From positions 1-64,000 of the forward strand of contig JAFZFZ010000020.1 of the NCBI GenBank assembly GCA_017557005.1: a stretch of DNA of 64,000 bases, in the 5' to 3' direction. The position numbers and the translations under genes were made by a program. This DNA comes from Bacteroidaceae bacterium. GTDB lineage: Bacteria; Bacteroidota; Bacteroidia; Bacteroidales; Bacteroidaceae. The stretch's first letter is position 1, and the number at the start of each line of letters is the position of its first letter. This document shows positions 7,904 through 16,837 of the stretch, piece by piece. The notes under the pieces are model-generated. The model did no database searches. It was not told where the DNA came from and saw nothing but the letters and a program-made list of their open reading frames with translations.

Positions 7904-10900
7904 ATGAGCAACTATAACTTCACCGAACAGCATTTTGAGAATGCGATATTGGAGCTGATGCATGAGCGCTTGAAGTACGATTATGTGTATGGGCCCAATG
8001 TGGAGCGCGACTATAGCGAACCGTTGCATATGGAATTGTTGCGCCAATCGCTATACAATATCAACAAGTTGCCTGCCGAAGCTATAGAGGAGGCGATAAT
8101 CAAGATTCGCACCATTGAGACAGGTTCGCTGGTGCAGCGCAATGAGACCTTTACCGACTATCTGCAAAATGGTGTGGAGGTAAACTACTACGATGGCAAG
8201 GAGCAACGCGCCACACGAGTGAAGTTGATCGACTATGCCCAGCCTCTGAACAATACCTTCACCGTTACTAATCAGTGGACTATAGAGGAGCGTTCGACAC
8301 GCCGTGCGGATATCATCGTATTCGTGAACGGCTTGCCTCTCGTGGTGGTAGAACTGAAATCGCCCTCGCGTGAGCAGACCAATGCTTCGGAAGCATATGC
8401 CCAGTTGCGTAACTACATGCAGGAAGTACCGTCGCTATTCGTATACAACGCTTTCTGCGTGATGAGCGATATGGCTATCTCAAAGGTGGGAACGATAACA
8501 GCAGGCGAAGACCGCTATATGGAGTGGAAGACGACGGACGGTTTCCGTGAGAGCAATCGCGCTATCACATTCGACGTGCTGTTTGAGGGTATGTTTGAGA
8601 AAACACGCCTGATAGAAATACTACGCGAGTTTATCTGTTTCTCAAAAGATGAGAAGCAGAGTGCCAAGATACTGGCTGGCTATCATCAGTTCTTTGCTGT
8701 GCGCAAGGCGGTAGACTCAGTAGTGGAGGCCACGAAGACCGATGGTAAGGGTGGTGTATTCTGGCATACGCAAGGCTCGGGCAAGTCGCTTTCCATGGTA
8801 TTCTTTGCCAAACGAATACAAGAGGCTTTATCATCGCCTACCATCGTAATACTTACTGACCGCAACGACCTTGATGGACAACTCTACAAGCAGTTTGCCA
8901 AGTGTGCTGACTTTCTGCGTCAGACACCCGTGCAAGCGACAAGCCGTGCCCACTTGAAGGAGTTGCTCGATGGACGCGAGGCAAACGGAATCTTCTTCAC
9001 CACGATGCAGAAGTTTGAAGAGAGCGAGGAGCCGCTATCAACACGACGCAACATCGTGGTGATGGCCGACGAGGCACACCGTAGCCAGTATGGACTGACC
9101 GAGAAGTTTGACCGTGAGGGCCGACTGAAGGTGGGTGCTGCACGCCGTGTGCGTAACTCACTGCCCAACGCTACATATATAGGATTTACAGGTACGCCCA
9201 TAGCGCAGAAAGACCGCTCTACACGTGAGGTATTTGGTGACTACATCGACATCTATGATATGACACAGGCTGTAGCCGATGGAGCTACACGTCCGGTATT
9301 CTATGAAAGTCGTGTCATCAATCTCAAATTGGATGATTTGGTGCTGCGTACTATTGACGATGAATATGAATCTATCGCTGCTGAAGGATTGGCCGAGGAG
9401 TATGTCATAGAGAAGAGCAAACGAGAGCTGGGACGTATGGAGTCGATACTCGGAGCCGAAGAGACGATAGAGTCGTTGGTGACGGATATCGTTTCGCACT
9501 ATGAGGAGTATCGCCAATATGAACAGACGGGTAAGGCGATGATTGTGGCTTACTCGCGCCCCATAGCGATGAAGATATATCACAGCATATTGGAGAAACG
9601 CAAAGATTGGAAGGAGAAGTTGGCCGTGGTGATGACCTCGGACAACAGAGACCCCGAAGAGTGGCGGGCTGTGATAGGCAATGATAGTTACAAGAAGGAA
9701 CTGGAGAAGCAATTCAAGGATAATGATAGTCCGCTGAAGATTGTCATCGTGGTGGATATGTGGCTCACGGGATTTGATGTGCCGTCATTGTCTACGATGT
9801 ATGTATACAAGCCGATGTCAGGGCACAACTTGATGCAGGCCATTGCGCGTGTCAACCGTGTGTTTGGCGACAAACAGGGTGGATTGGTGGTCGACTATGT
9901 GGGCATTGCCTCGGCACTGAAGCAGGCAATGAACGATTACACCATACGCGACCGAAAGAACTATGGCGATACGGACATATCGAAGACGGCTTATCCCGAG
10001 TTCCAGAAGAAACTGGAGGTGTGTCACGACTTGTTGCATGGGTTCGACTATTCGGGATTCTATGGAGAGTCTGCCATGGCGAGGGCTACGGCGATAAGTG
10101 GTGGAGTGAACTTCCTGCAATCTCCCGAACGTGAAGAGACTAAGCAACTCTACATTAAGGAGGCACTGATGCTGAAGCAGTCGTTGTCGCTCTGTCAGAG
10201 TCTGCTCAACCGTGAGGAGCGATTGAAAGCGGCCTACTTCGAGGCGGTACGCACATTGCTTACTCGCATAGAGGGTAAGGGAAAGATTTCGTTCCGCGAG
10301 ATAAACGAGCGCATCAATGAACTGCTGAAGCAGAGTATCAAGAGCGAGGGGGTAATCAATCTCTTCTCGGATATCAAGGAGGAGTTCTCCATCTTTGACC
10401 CGAAGTTCCTTGCCGAGATAGCACAGATGAAGGAGAAAAACTTTGCTGTGGAGTTGCTGCGCAAACTGATTGCTGAGCAGATACGTGTATACCAACGCAC
10501 CAATACGGTGAGAGCAACCAAGTTCTCGGAAATACTCGCTAACGCCATGAGCAGTTACCTCAAGGGAATGCTTACTAACGAAGAGGTGATAGAAGAACTC
10601 TTGAAAACAGCACATGCCATCATAAATGGCGAGGAGGAAAGCAAGAAACTGAATCTGTCATCTGAGGAGATGGCTTTCTATGATGCTATCACCAAACCAG
10701 AAGCCGTGCAAGACTTCTATACCAATGACCAACTGGTGGCCATTACGCGCGAATTGACTGAAGCGCTGCGTACCAACAAGACCATAGACTGGAACATGAA
10801 AGAAAGTGCAAGAGCAGGCATGCGACGTATTGTGAAGCGACTACTCAAGAAATACAAATATCCACCCGAAGGACAAGAGGCTGCACTGGAAACCATCATG

Positions 10901-10933
10901 GCACAGTGTGAGATGTGGAGTGAGAATAATTAA
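7904..10933 (+). CDS. hsdR: Type I restriction endonuclease subunit R (HsdR)
   Basis: This is the ATP-dependent translocase-nuclease subunit that cuts unmodified DNA. The N-terminal PD-(D/E)xK nuclease is visible as D136, E150 and K152 (RADIIV, then VELKSP). A superfamily 2 helicase core follows with Walker A GSGKS at 291-295 and DEAH at 389-392, then motif VI-like IARVNRVF and a C-terminal helical region binding HsdM/HsdS. About 1009 residues is typical. I chose ATG 7904 (MSNYNFTEQ); an in-frame GTG at 7871 would add 11 residues coded by a 12-bp repeat. It has its own promoter and is separated from hsdM by the shufflon. Confidence 0.95.
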   Translation: MSNYNFTEQHFENAILELMHERLKYDYVYGPNVERDYSEPLHMELLRQSLYNINKLPAEAIEEAIIKIRTIETGSLVQRNETFTDYLQNGVEVNYYDGKEQRATRVKLIDYAQPLNNTFTVTNQWTIEERSTRRADIIVFVNGLPLVVVELKSPSREQTNASEAYAQLRNYMQEVPSLFVYNAFCVMSDMAISKVGTITAGEDRYMEWKTTDGFRESNRAITFDVLFEGMFEKTRLIEILREFICFSKDEKQSAKILAGYHQFFAVRKAVDSVVEATKTDGKGGVFWHTQGSGKSLSMVFFAKRIQEALSSPTIVILTDRNDLDGQLYKQFAKCADFLRQTPVQATSRAHLKELLDGREANGIFFTTMQKFEESEEPLSTRRNIVVMADEAHRSQYGLTEKFDREGRLKVGAARRVRNSLPNATYIGFTGTPIAQKDRSTREVFGDYIDIYDMTQAVADGATRPVFYESRVINLKLDDLVLRTIDDEYESIAAEGLAEEYVIEKSKRELGRMESILGAEETIESLVTDIVSHYEEYRQYEQTGKAMIVAYSRPIAMKIYHSILEKRKDWKEKLAVVMTSDNRDPEEWRAVIGNDSYKKELEKQFKDNDSPLKIVIVVDMWLTGFDVPSLSTMYVYKPMSGHNLMQAIARVNRVFGDKQGGLVVDYVGIASALKQAMNDYTIRDRKNYGDTDISKTAYPEFQKKLEVCHDLLHGFDYSGFYGESAMARATAISGGVNFLQSPEREETKQLYIKEALMLKQSLSLCQSLLNREERLKAAYFEAVRTLLTRIEGKGKISFREINERINELLKQSIKSEGVINLFSDIKEEFSIFDPKFLAEIAQMKEKNFAVELLRKLIAEQIRVYQRTNTVRATKFSEILANAMSSYLKGMLTNEEVIEELLKTAHAIINGEEESKKLNLSSEEMAFYDAITKPEAVQDFYTNDQLVAITRELTEALRTNKTIDWNMKESARAGMRRIVKRLLKKYKYPPEGQEAALETIMAQCEMWSENN

Positions 10934-11066
10934 GGTATAAAGTAACCCGTTCCTTTTTCTTAGTTAAGTAAACTAATACAATCAGTTATTGTAATATATG
11001 AAACAGCTGAGAATTCGGTTGAACATATCAGAAAATTCCAACAGTAAAGACATAAGACATAGCAAA

Positions 11067-11094
11067 GAAAGAGGGTGCCGCAGCACCCTCTTTC
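11067..11094. terminator. Bidirectional terminator between hsdR and panD
   Basis: A perfect 12-bp stem gaaagagggtgc / gcaccctctttc with a CGCA loop, and T-rich or A-rich sequence on both sides. It suits the convergent hsdR and panD transcripts. Confidence 0.85.
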
Positions 11095-11115
11095 CTATAT
11101 ATATAATACTACACT

Positions 11116-11460
11116 TTACAGACGATTGCCAGGCTTGGGGAATATCACGGCAGGCTTGAATTCTTTAGCCTCCTCAGGAGTCATCTGGGCATAGGCCATA
11201 ATGATAACCACATCGTCGGGCTGCACGAGACGTGCAGCGGCGCCATTGAGACAGATAGAGCCAGAGCCACGCTCACCCTTAATGATGTAGGTAACGAAGC
11301 GCTCGCCGTTGTTATTGTTTACGATATGCACCTGCTCACCTTCGAGCATGCCTGCAGCATCCATCAAATCCTCATCGATGGTGATGCTACCCATATAGTT
11401 GAGATTGGCCTCGGTGACACGGGCACAATGTATCTTCGATTTCAATACTGTTACTAACAT
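11116..11460 (-). CDS. panD: Aspartate 1-decarboxylase (PanD)
   Basis: Makes beta-alanine from aspartate for pantothenate and coenzyme A. The proenzyme cleaves itself between Gly24 and Ser25 to form the pyruvoyl cofactor, and the motif is visible as NYMGSITID. The start is ATG 11460 ([15 protein letters not shown]), matching the family; an upstream extension overlapping panC is unlikely. The 114 residues are close to the usual 115-130. It starts one base after the panC stop, so panC-panD form one transcript. Confidence 0.95.
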   Translation of the reverse strand: MLVTVLKSKIHCARVTEANLNYMGSITIDEDLMDAAGMLEGEQVHIVNNNNGERFVTYIIKGERGSGSICLNGAAARLVQPDDVVIIMAYAQMTPEEAKEFKPAVIFPKPGNRL

Positions 11461-11461
11461 A

Positions 11462-12304
11462 TTATTTATATCTGATATTATCAATCAATCGTACTTTTCC
11501 GCAATATACGGTGATGCATCCAACGATATAGTCGGCATCGTCCCAAGCAGCCACAGGCTGCAAGGTATCACCATTCACCACTTCGTAATACTCAAGCTCC
11601 AACCCTTCGGTATCAGCTATTGCCTGTTCCACCATCTGCTTGGTTTCCTCCAGTGAATGTTCCTTGGCATAGTCTACACTTGTGAAGAGTGCCTTTGAGA
11701 TGGCCAATGCCGTGACGCGCTGTTCGGGTGTGAGCAATGCATTGCGGCTACTGAGCGCCAAGCCATCGGCTTCACGTACAATGGGGCAACCTACGATCTC
11801 CAATTTGAAGTCCATCTGGCGCACCATCTCACGGATGATAGCCAACTGCTGGAAATCCTTTTCACCGAAATAGGCACGGTCGGGCTCAACATACATAAAG
11901 AGTTTGCTCACAATCTGTGCCACGCCATTGAAATGGCCGGGACGATACACACCCTCCATCACTTTATCGAGGGGATCAAAGTCAAACACGCGAGTGTCGG
12001 GCTCAGGGTACACCTCCTCCACAGTAGGGGCAAATACGCAATCGGTACCAAGCGCCTCAAGCAATTGGCAGTCGGCCTCCAATGTACGCGGATAGCGTTC
12101 CAGGTCACCTTTATCGTTAAACTGGGTAGGATTGACAAATACGCTCACCACAGTTACGCCATTCTCTTTCACACTACGCTTCACCAACGAAGCATGTCCT
12201 TCGTGCAAGGCACCCATCGTGGGCACCAAGCCTACACTCTTACCAGCGGCACGTGCCTCAGCAAGGAAAGCATGCAGTTTGTCTATAGTTTCTACTACCA
12301 ACAT
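11462..12304 (-). CDS. panC: Pantothenate synthetase (PanC)
   Basis: Joins pantoate and beta-alanine with ATP to give pantothenate. It is a HIGH-type nucleotidyltransferase fold with [10 protein letters not shown] (His34, His37) and the SSRN phosphate-binding loop in the second half. The ATG at 12304 ([13 protein letters not shown]) gives 280 residues, the family length. It is co-transcribed with panD, and a minus-strand -7 element lies 26 bases upstream. Confidence 0.96.
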   Translation of the reverse strand: MLVVETIDKLHAFLAEARAAGKSVGLVPTMGALHEGHASLVKRSVKENGVTVVSVFVNPTQFNDKGDLERYPRTLEADCQLLEALGTDCVFAPTVEEVYPEPDTRVFDFDPLDKVMEGVYRPGHFNGVAQIVSKLFMYVEPDRAYFGEKDFQQLAIIREMVRQMDFKLEIVGCPIVREADGLALSSRNALLTPEQRVTALAISKALFTSVDYAKEHSLEETKQMVEQAIADTEGLELEYYEVVNGDTLQPVAAWDDADYIVGCITVYCGKVRLIDNIRYK

Positions 12305-12329
12305 TTCTTTCGTTTTTATAAAAACAGTG

Positions 12330-12337
12330 CAAAGGTA
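12330..12337 (-). promoter_or_regulatory. Promoter -7 element for panC-panD
   Basis: Minus-strand TACCTTTG (caaaggta on the plus strand), 26 bases upstream of the panC ATG, matches the TAnnTTTG consensus. The rest of 12338-12571 is AT-rich and without a recognisable gene. Confidence 0.6.
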
Positions 12338-12571
12338 ATCATTAATTAGGAAATAGGTAATAGAATATGTTTGGATTTTAACGTTGAAAGGCGGATTTAT
12401 ATGTATTGCACCTAATAGGAGGTACTCTTTTTCGTTTTTCCATAGTGTCGTCAATCCCAACAAAAACACCCAAAACGTTTCTTCCATATAGCAATTGCCA
12501 TACTCATAAAAGCCAACACACTGTTTCTCACGTATTTTAACAAACATTATAGGCAAAATCGGAATACAAAC

Positions 12572-12604
12572 TTGCGCATATGCCACATTTTTTTAGTATC
12601 TTTG
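12572..12604 (+). promoter_or_regulatory. Promoter for the glycogen-synthase-like gene
   Basis: TATCTTTG at 12597-12604 with TTG at 12572-12574. The downstream gene starts at 12674 after a leader of about 60 bases. Confidence 0.6.
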
Positions 12605-12673
12605 CACGAAATTTCGCCACGAAGGCGATTTTACTTGTTGATATAATACGTAATAAAGACATATACAACTTTA

Positions 12674-13489
12674 ATGAAAGCGAACAAAATTCTATTTATT
12701 GCCCAAGAGATCGTACCGTTTACGGAAAGTAGTGCAATGGCCGACAACTGTCGTTTCCTATTGCAAGCAACCCAAGAGAGAGGACACGAAATTAGGACTT
12801 TCATGCCCAAGTGGGGCAATATCAACGAACGCCGCAATCAACTACACGAGGTGATACGCCTGACAGGCATGAACATCATCGTTGACGATACCGACCACCC
12901 ACTTATCATCAAGGTAGCGTCAATCCAGCAATTGCGCACTCAGGTGTTCTTCATCCTCAACGACGACTATTTCCGCAACCACCTCAACACACGTGATGAG
13001 AATGGCGAGGAATATGCCGATAATGACGAGCGCACCATCTTCTTTGCTCGCAGCGTACTTGAGACCGTCAAGAAGCAGTCATGGTACCCCGACGTGATCC
13101 ACTGTCACGGATGGATTGGCGCTCTCACAGGCCTCTACATCAAGACATTCTACAAAGATGAGCCTGCATTTAAGAATACCAAGTTCGTATATTCACTCTA
13201 CGACGACGCCTTCAATGCATCGTTCCCTGAGGACTACCTGAAGAAGGTTATCATCAAGAACATGGAACAGGTTGACTTCGACGACATCGCCACACCCGTT
13301 ACCTACCAGGAGCTCAGCAAGATTGCTATCCGTTGGGCCGACGGCGTAATACAGAACAGCGAGAACGTAGACAGCACACTCGTTGACTATGCCCGTTCAC
13401 TTGGTAAGCCCGTACTTGAGTACAAGACCGGTGCCGAGTATGCCGATGCTTGCAGCGACTTCTACAACCAATTGTACGCTCAGGAGTAA
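12674..13489 (+). CDS. Glycogen/starch synthase catalytic-domain (GT5 N-terminal) protein
   Basis: The 271 residues match the N-terminal GT5 domain of glycogen synthase: a KILFIAQEIVPF start, FMPKWGNINER, and YPDVIHCHGWIGALTGLYIK around residues 138-158. Full glycogen synthases run 470-550 residues with a second Rossmann domain that is absent here. Short versions are common in Bacteroidales, so this may be a conserved family rather than a broken gene. The usual KTGGL substrate loop near the N-terminus is replaced by TESSAMADN, which casts doubt on ordinary synthase activity. A lipoprotein gene follows 32 bases downstream. Confidence 0.85.
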   Translation: MKANKILFIAQEIVPFTESSAMADNCRFLLQATQERGHEIRTFMPKWGNINERRNQLHEVIRLTGMNIIVDDTDHPLIIKVASIQQLRTQVFFILNDDYFRNHLNTRDENGEEYADNDERTIFFARSVLETVKKQSWYPDVIHCHGWIGALTGLYIKTFYKDEPAFKNTKFVYSLYDDAFNASFPEDYLKKVIIKNMEQVDFDDIATPVTYQELSKIAIRWADGVIQNSENVDSTLVDYARSLGKPVLEYKTGAEYADACSDFYNQLYAQE

Positions 13490-13521
13490 CTCTTTTGTAC
13501 AACCCAAAGCAATAGCGAGGA

Positions 13522-14901
13522 ATGAAAAGATCATTTATCTACATACTGATAGCCCTCGTATGCTGCATCGCTTGCGATGACAATACAGGAACATTAGGCA
13601 ACAGCATCACCCCGGGTGCCGACTCTATCGACATCAAGACCCGCACCTACTATGCCACGACACGTTCGTTGGCCGTAGATTCCGTTCTTGGCAAGACCGG
13701 CAAGGTATACCTTGGCCGATTCACCGATCCCGAGACCGATGCCATCTTTGAAGCCGATTTCATCGCTCAGTTCAACTGCGCCGAGGGTGGTAACGTATTC
13801 CCCCCTGCCGATAGCATCAAGGGCGACAGCGCCGTACGCACCGAGCTACGCCTGTTCTTTACCAGCTTCTTTGGCGACTCCATCAACACCATGGGCGCTG
13901 AAGTATACCAGTTGCAAGAGACACTCCAGGAGGGAGAGACATACTATACCAATATCGACCCCACCCAATACTATGACCCTGCAGGTCCTATCGCCAGCAA
14001 GGTATACACAGCTATTGACTACACCCTGGAGGATAGCGAATTGGAGGATTCAGAGCACTACGCCAATGTATGCATCCCCTTGCCCAACGAGATTGGCAAC
14101 GAGATGATCAAGCTCTACCGCAGCAATCCCGAATTCTTCGAGAATGCCACCAACTTCATCCAAAATGTATGTCCTGGCTACTATGTAAAGTCTACGCATG
14201 GCGACGGCACCGTACTCTACATTGACCAAGTGTCGCTCAACATACATTTCCAGGATCAGCGCACCGACTCCATCTACGTAACCCAATTCGTAGGTTCCGA
14301 AGAGGTATTGCAGACCAACCGCTTCAGCAACCAACAGGTAAGCCACCTCGTTGCAGATAGCAGTTGCACCTACCTTAAGACCCCTGCAGGTATCTTTACC
14401 GAGGTAACCCTCCCCGTGGATGATATCATGGCCGAAGGCGACAGCATCAACTCAGCCAAGATTATCTTCACCCGATACAACAACCCCACTGACACCCGTT
14501 ATCAGTTTGGCACACCTCAGACATTACTCATGGTGCGTAAGGGTGAGATGAGCGCCTTCTTCGAGAAGAACAAGCTCACTGACAACATCAGTTCTTACTA
14601 CACCACCTACAACGGCATCTACAACCGCTATGAATATAGCAACATTGCACGCCTCATCGTACATTGCTACAACGAGCGCATGAGCTGGCTGCAGGAAAAC
14701 GCAGATAAGACCGAGGCCGATTACGAAGCCGTTCATCCCGAGTGGAACAAGGTTGTACTCGTACCCGTTACTACGATTATTGATTCCAACAATAACATCG
14801 TCAACTTCCGCCACGACCTCAGCCTCAACTCTACCCGCCTCGTTGGTGGCAACGACAAGATAGAGATCAAGGTTATCAGCAGTTCGTTCAAGGCTGAATA
14901 A
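13522..14901 (+). CDS. DUF4270 family lipoprotein
   Basis: The 459-residue secreted protein has a lipobox-like signal, LIALVCCIACDD, giving a lipidated cysteine near residue 18. The rest follows the DUF4270 pattern of Bacteroidetes surface proteins, including DTNTGTLG-like opening residues (DDNTGTLGNSITP), YYATTRSLAVDSVLGKT and YLGRFTDPETDA. No enzymatic motif is seen. It is located immediately after the glycogen-synthase-like gene, an association often seen in Bacteroidales, and is closed by a strong terminator. Function unknown; probably periplasmic or outer-membrane anchored. Confidence 0.85.
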   Translation: MKRSFIYILIALVCCIACDDNTGTLGNSITPGADSIDIKTRTYYATTRSLAVDSVLGKTGKVYLGRFTDPETDAIFEADFIAQFNCAEGGNVFPPADSIKGDSAVRTELRLFFTSFFGDSINTMGAEVYQLQETLQEGETYYTNIDPTQYYDPAGPIASKVYTAIDYTLEDSELEDSEHYANVCIPLPNEIGNEMIKLYRSNPEFFENATNFIQNVCPGYYVKSTHGDGTVLYIDQVSLNIHFQDQRTDSIYVTQFVGSEEVLQTNRFSNQQVSHLVADSSCTYLKTPAGIFTEVTLPVDDIMAEGDSINSAKIIFTRYNNPTDTRYQFGTPQTLLMVRKGEMSAFFEKNKLTDNISSYYTTYNGIYNRYEYSNIARLIVHCYNERMSWLQENADKTEADYEAVHPEWNKVVLVPVTTIIDSNNNIVNFRHDLSLNSTRLVGGNDKIEIKVISSSFKAE

Positions 14902-14932
14902 GCGCAACCGCACTCACACGACACCACACACA

Positions 14933-14962
14933 AATAAAGGCCGCCCAATGGCGGCCTTTATT
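14933..14962. terminator. Terminator between the DUF4270 gene and riboflavin synthase
   Basis: A perfect 13-bp stem aataaaggccgcc / ggcggcctttatt with loop CAAT, between convergent genes. It is bidirectional. Confidence 0.88.
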
Positions 14963-14981
14963 GTTGTCTTCAACTAAATCC

Positions 14982-15590
14982 TTAAGCCTTATCGAGCGCT
15001 ATCATACGTGCCATATACTTGCCGATGATATCAAACTCAAGGTTCACCACACTACCCACACTAAAGGTATGGAAGTTGGTATGCTCGTGTGTATAGGGAA
15101 TGATAGCCACCTGGAAGGTATCTTCGGTGGGATTGCATACGGTCAGACTCACACCATTGACTGTCACCGATCCCTTATCTACAGTAAAGTAGCCACGGCG
15201 AGCCATCTCCTTGTCAAAGGTATACTTAAAGGTATAGTACCAGCTTCCCTCAGCATCCTGTACATTGATGCAGGTAGCCGTCTGATCCACGTGACCCTGC
15301 ACGATATGTCCGTCGAGTCGGCCATTCATCACCATACTGCGCTCCACGTTCACCTCATCGCCCACAGCCAGCAAGCCGAGGTTGCTGCGCTCGATGGTCT
15401 CCTTCATTGCAGTCACCGTATAGGTACCATCCTGAATGCTTACCACAGTGAGACACACACCATTGTGCGACACACTTTGGTCAATCTTCAACTCATCCAC
15501 AAAGCTACACTTAAGCGTGAGATGCAAGTTTTCCTGTTCCTTTACGATGCCAACAACCGTAGCACACTCTTCTACTATTCCTGAAAACAT
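14982..15590 (-). CDS. ribE: Riboflavin synthase, alpha subunit
   Basis: Dismutates two 6,7-dimethyl-8-ribityllumazines to riboflavin. It shows the family start MFSGIVEE and the two tandem lumazine-binding repeats: the first (1-97) with SHNGVCLTV, the second (98-200) with GHVDQTATC and TVNGVSLTV. The 202 residues are normal. It lies 48 bases downstream of a glycosyltransferase on the same strand and may be read from the wecC transcript. No FMN riboswitch is recognisable upstream. Confidence 0.95.
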   Translation of the reverse strand: MFSGIVEECATVVGIVKEQENLHLTLKCSFVDELKIDQSVSHNGVCLTVVSIQDGTYTVTAMKETIERSNLGLLAVGDEVNVERSMVMNGRLDGHIVQGHVDQTATCINVQDAEGSWYYTFKYTFDKEMARRGYFTVDKGSVTVNGVSLTVCNPTEDTFQVAIIPYTHEHTNFHTFSVGSVVNLEFDIIGKYMARMIALDKA

Positions 15591-15638
15591 ATTATTATCG
15601 TTTTATATACATTATAAGTCAATATCCAACACCAATGT

Positions 15639-16829
15639 TTACTCGCCTGCAGCAATAAACTCACAGAAACGTTCCATCTGCTTCGAGAATGAAAAAGCAT
15701 CGCGCGAAGCACTGAGACAATTCTCCACATACGCAGCATACGCCTCATCGTCCATAGCTACAAACGCACGTATATTCTGTGCCAAAGCCACGTAGTCGCC
15801 GTGTGCCGACACTAAGCCAAAGCCGTACTCCTCTACAATGCGAGCACCTTCGCCCTCACCACTGAACAGTACGGGGATACCCTCGGGCAGCAAATCAAAG
15901 ATCTTCGAAGGTACAGCACCATGGATATGAGCCGCAAGAGGAATAACGGAAAGATCATACTTCTTCAATTCCTCGCTCATCTGCTGCTTTGAGACATAAC
16001 CGTGATAGTAGATATTCTTATCACCCTGCTTGATATACTCCTCAATGGCGGCCATCTGGTTACCTCCACCATAAAGATGCATCTCCACGCCCAATTCCAC
16101 GAAATCGATGCCGCGCAACAACGACAACATATCTTGCGCCACACCGAAGAGTCCGGCATACACCACCTTCAGCACCTTGCTACGGGGCTTAGCCTCGCCT
16201 TCTACCTGCACAGGCTGCAAGTTGCGATACAGGAACGTACGTCGATCAGGGAACATACCGCGCACATGCTCTACAATCTCACCCGACTGGCCCATCACCG
16301 CATCGGCATTGCGATACATGAAACGTTCGATACGACACATCACACGGTGCGAAAGACTCCCCTCACGCATGAATCCGAGTTCCACGGCCGACATAGGCCA
16401 TAGGTCCGATACATTGAGAATCGTCTGCTTGCGGAAACATTTCTTAAACAGAGCAATGGCCGATGCAGCCACCAGGATAGGAGGCGACTGTATGATGACA
16501 CGGTCGTAACTTTTGATCAGTTTACGTCTACGAGCAAAAGCCCATAGCGTAGTAGCAAAAGCCATCATCGCCAATACACGCTTCAGCGGATTCTTCGACA
16601 CCGTAGCATACGTCCAATAACGATATACATCAATACCGTCAATGGTCTCTTTCATTGAGAAGTGGCCACGATAGCCATCAAAGATACGTCCTTTAGGATA
16701 ATTGGGCAAACAGGTCAGTACATCCACCTCCATTCCCGAAGCCTTCAATCCCTTTGCAAGGTTGGTGATGCGACTGGGTGCCGCTCCCACCTCAGGCTCG
16801 TAGTAGAATGAGACGATGAGTACCTTCAT
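15639..16829 (-). CDS. WbuB-like GT4 glycosyltransferase
   Basis: A GT-B fold glycosyltransferase (396 residues). The N-terminal domain has MKVLIVSFYYEPEVGAAPSR and LTCLPNYPKGRIFDGY, hallmarks of WbuB-type transferases that add N-acetylated aminosugars. The C-terminal donor domain has VVYAGLFG and the acidic loop LPEGIPVLFSGEGEGARIVEEYGFG. It follows wecB by 8 bases, so its donor may be UDP-ManNAc, UDP-ManNAcA or a derivative (inference). Its N- to C-domain linker is normal, without the repeat insert seen in other GT4 genes here. Confidence 0.88.
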   Translation of the reverse strand: MKVLIVSFYYEPEVGAAPSRITNLAKGLKASGMEVDVLTCLPNYPKGRIFDGYRGHFSMKETIDGIDVYRYWTYATVSKNPLKRVLAMMAFATTLWAFARRRKLIKSYDRVIIQSPPILVAASAIALFKKCFRKQTILNVSDLWPMSAVELGFMREGSLSHRVMCRIERFMYRNADAVMGQSGEIVEHVRGMFPDRRTFLYRNLQPVQVEGEAKPRSKVLKVVYAGLFGVAQDMLSLLRGIDFVELGVEMHLYGGGNQMAAIEEYIKQGDKNIYYHGYVSKQQMSEELKKYDLSVIPLAAHIHGAVPSKIFDLLPEGIPVLFSGEGEGARIVEEYGFGLVSAHGDYVALAQNIRAFVAMDDEAYAAYVENCLSASRDAFSFSKQMERFCEFIAAGE

Positions 16830-16837
16830 AAACCCTC

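Noticed and set aside
9818-10615. A 265-residue minus-strand frame inside hsdR
   Set aside because: Shadow of hsdR; the sense gene has all helicase motifs.
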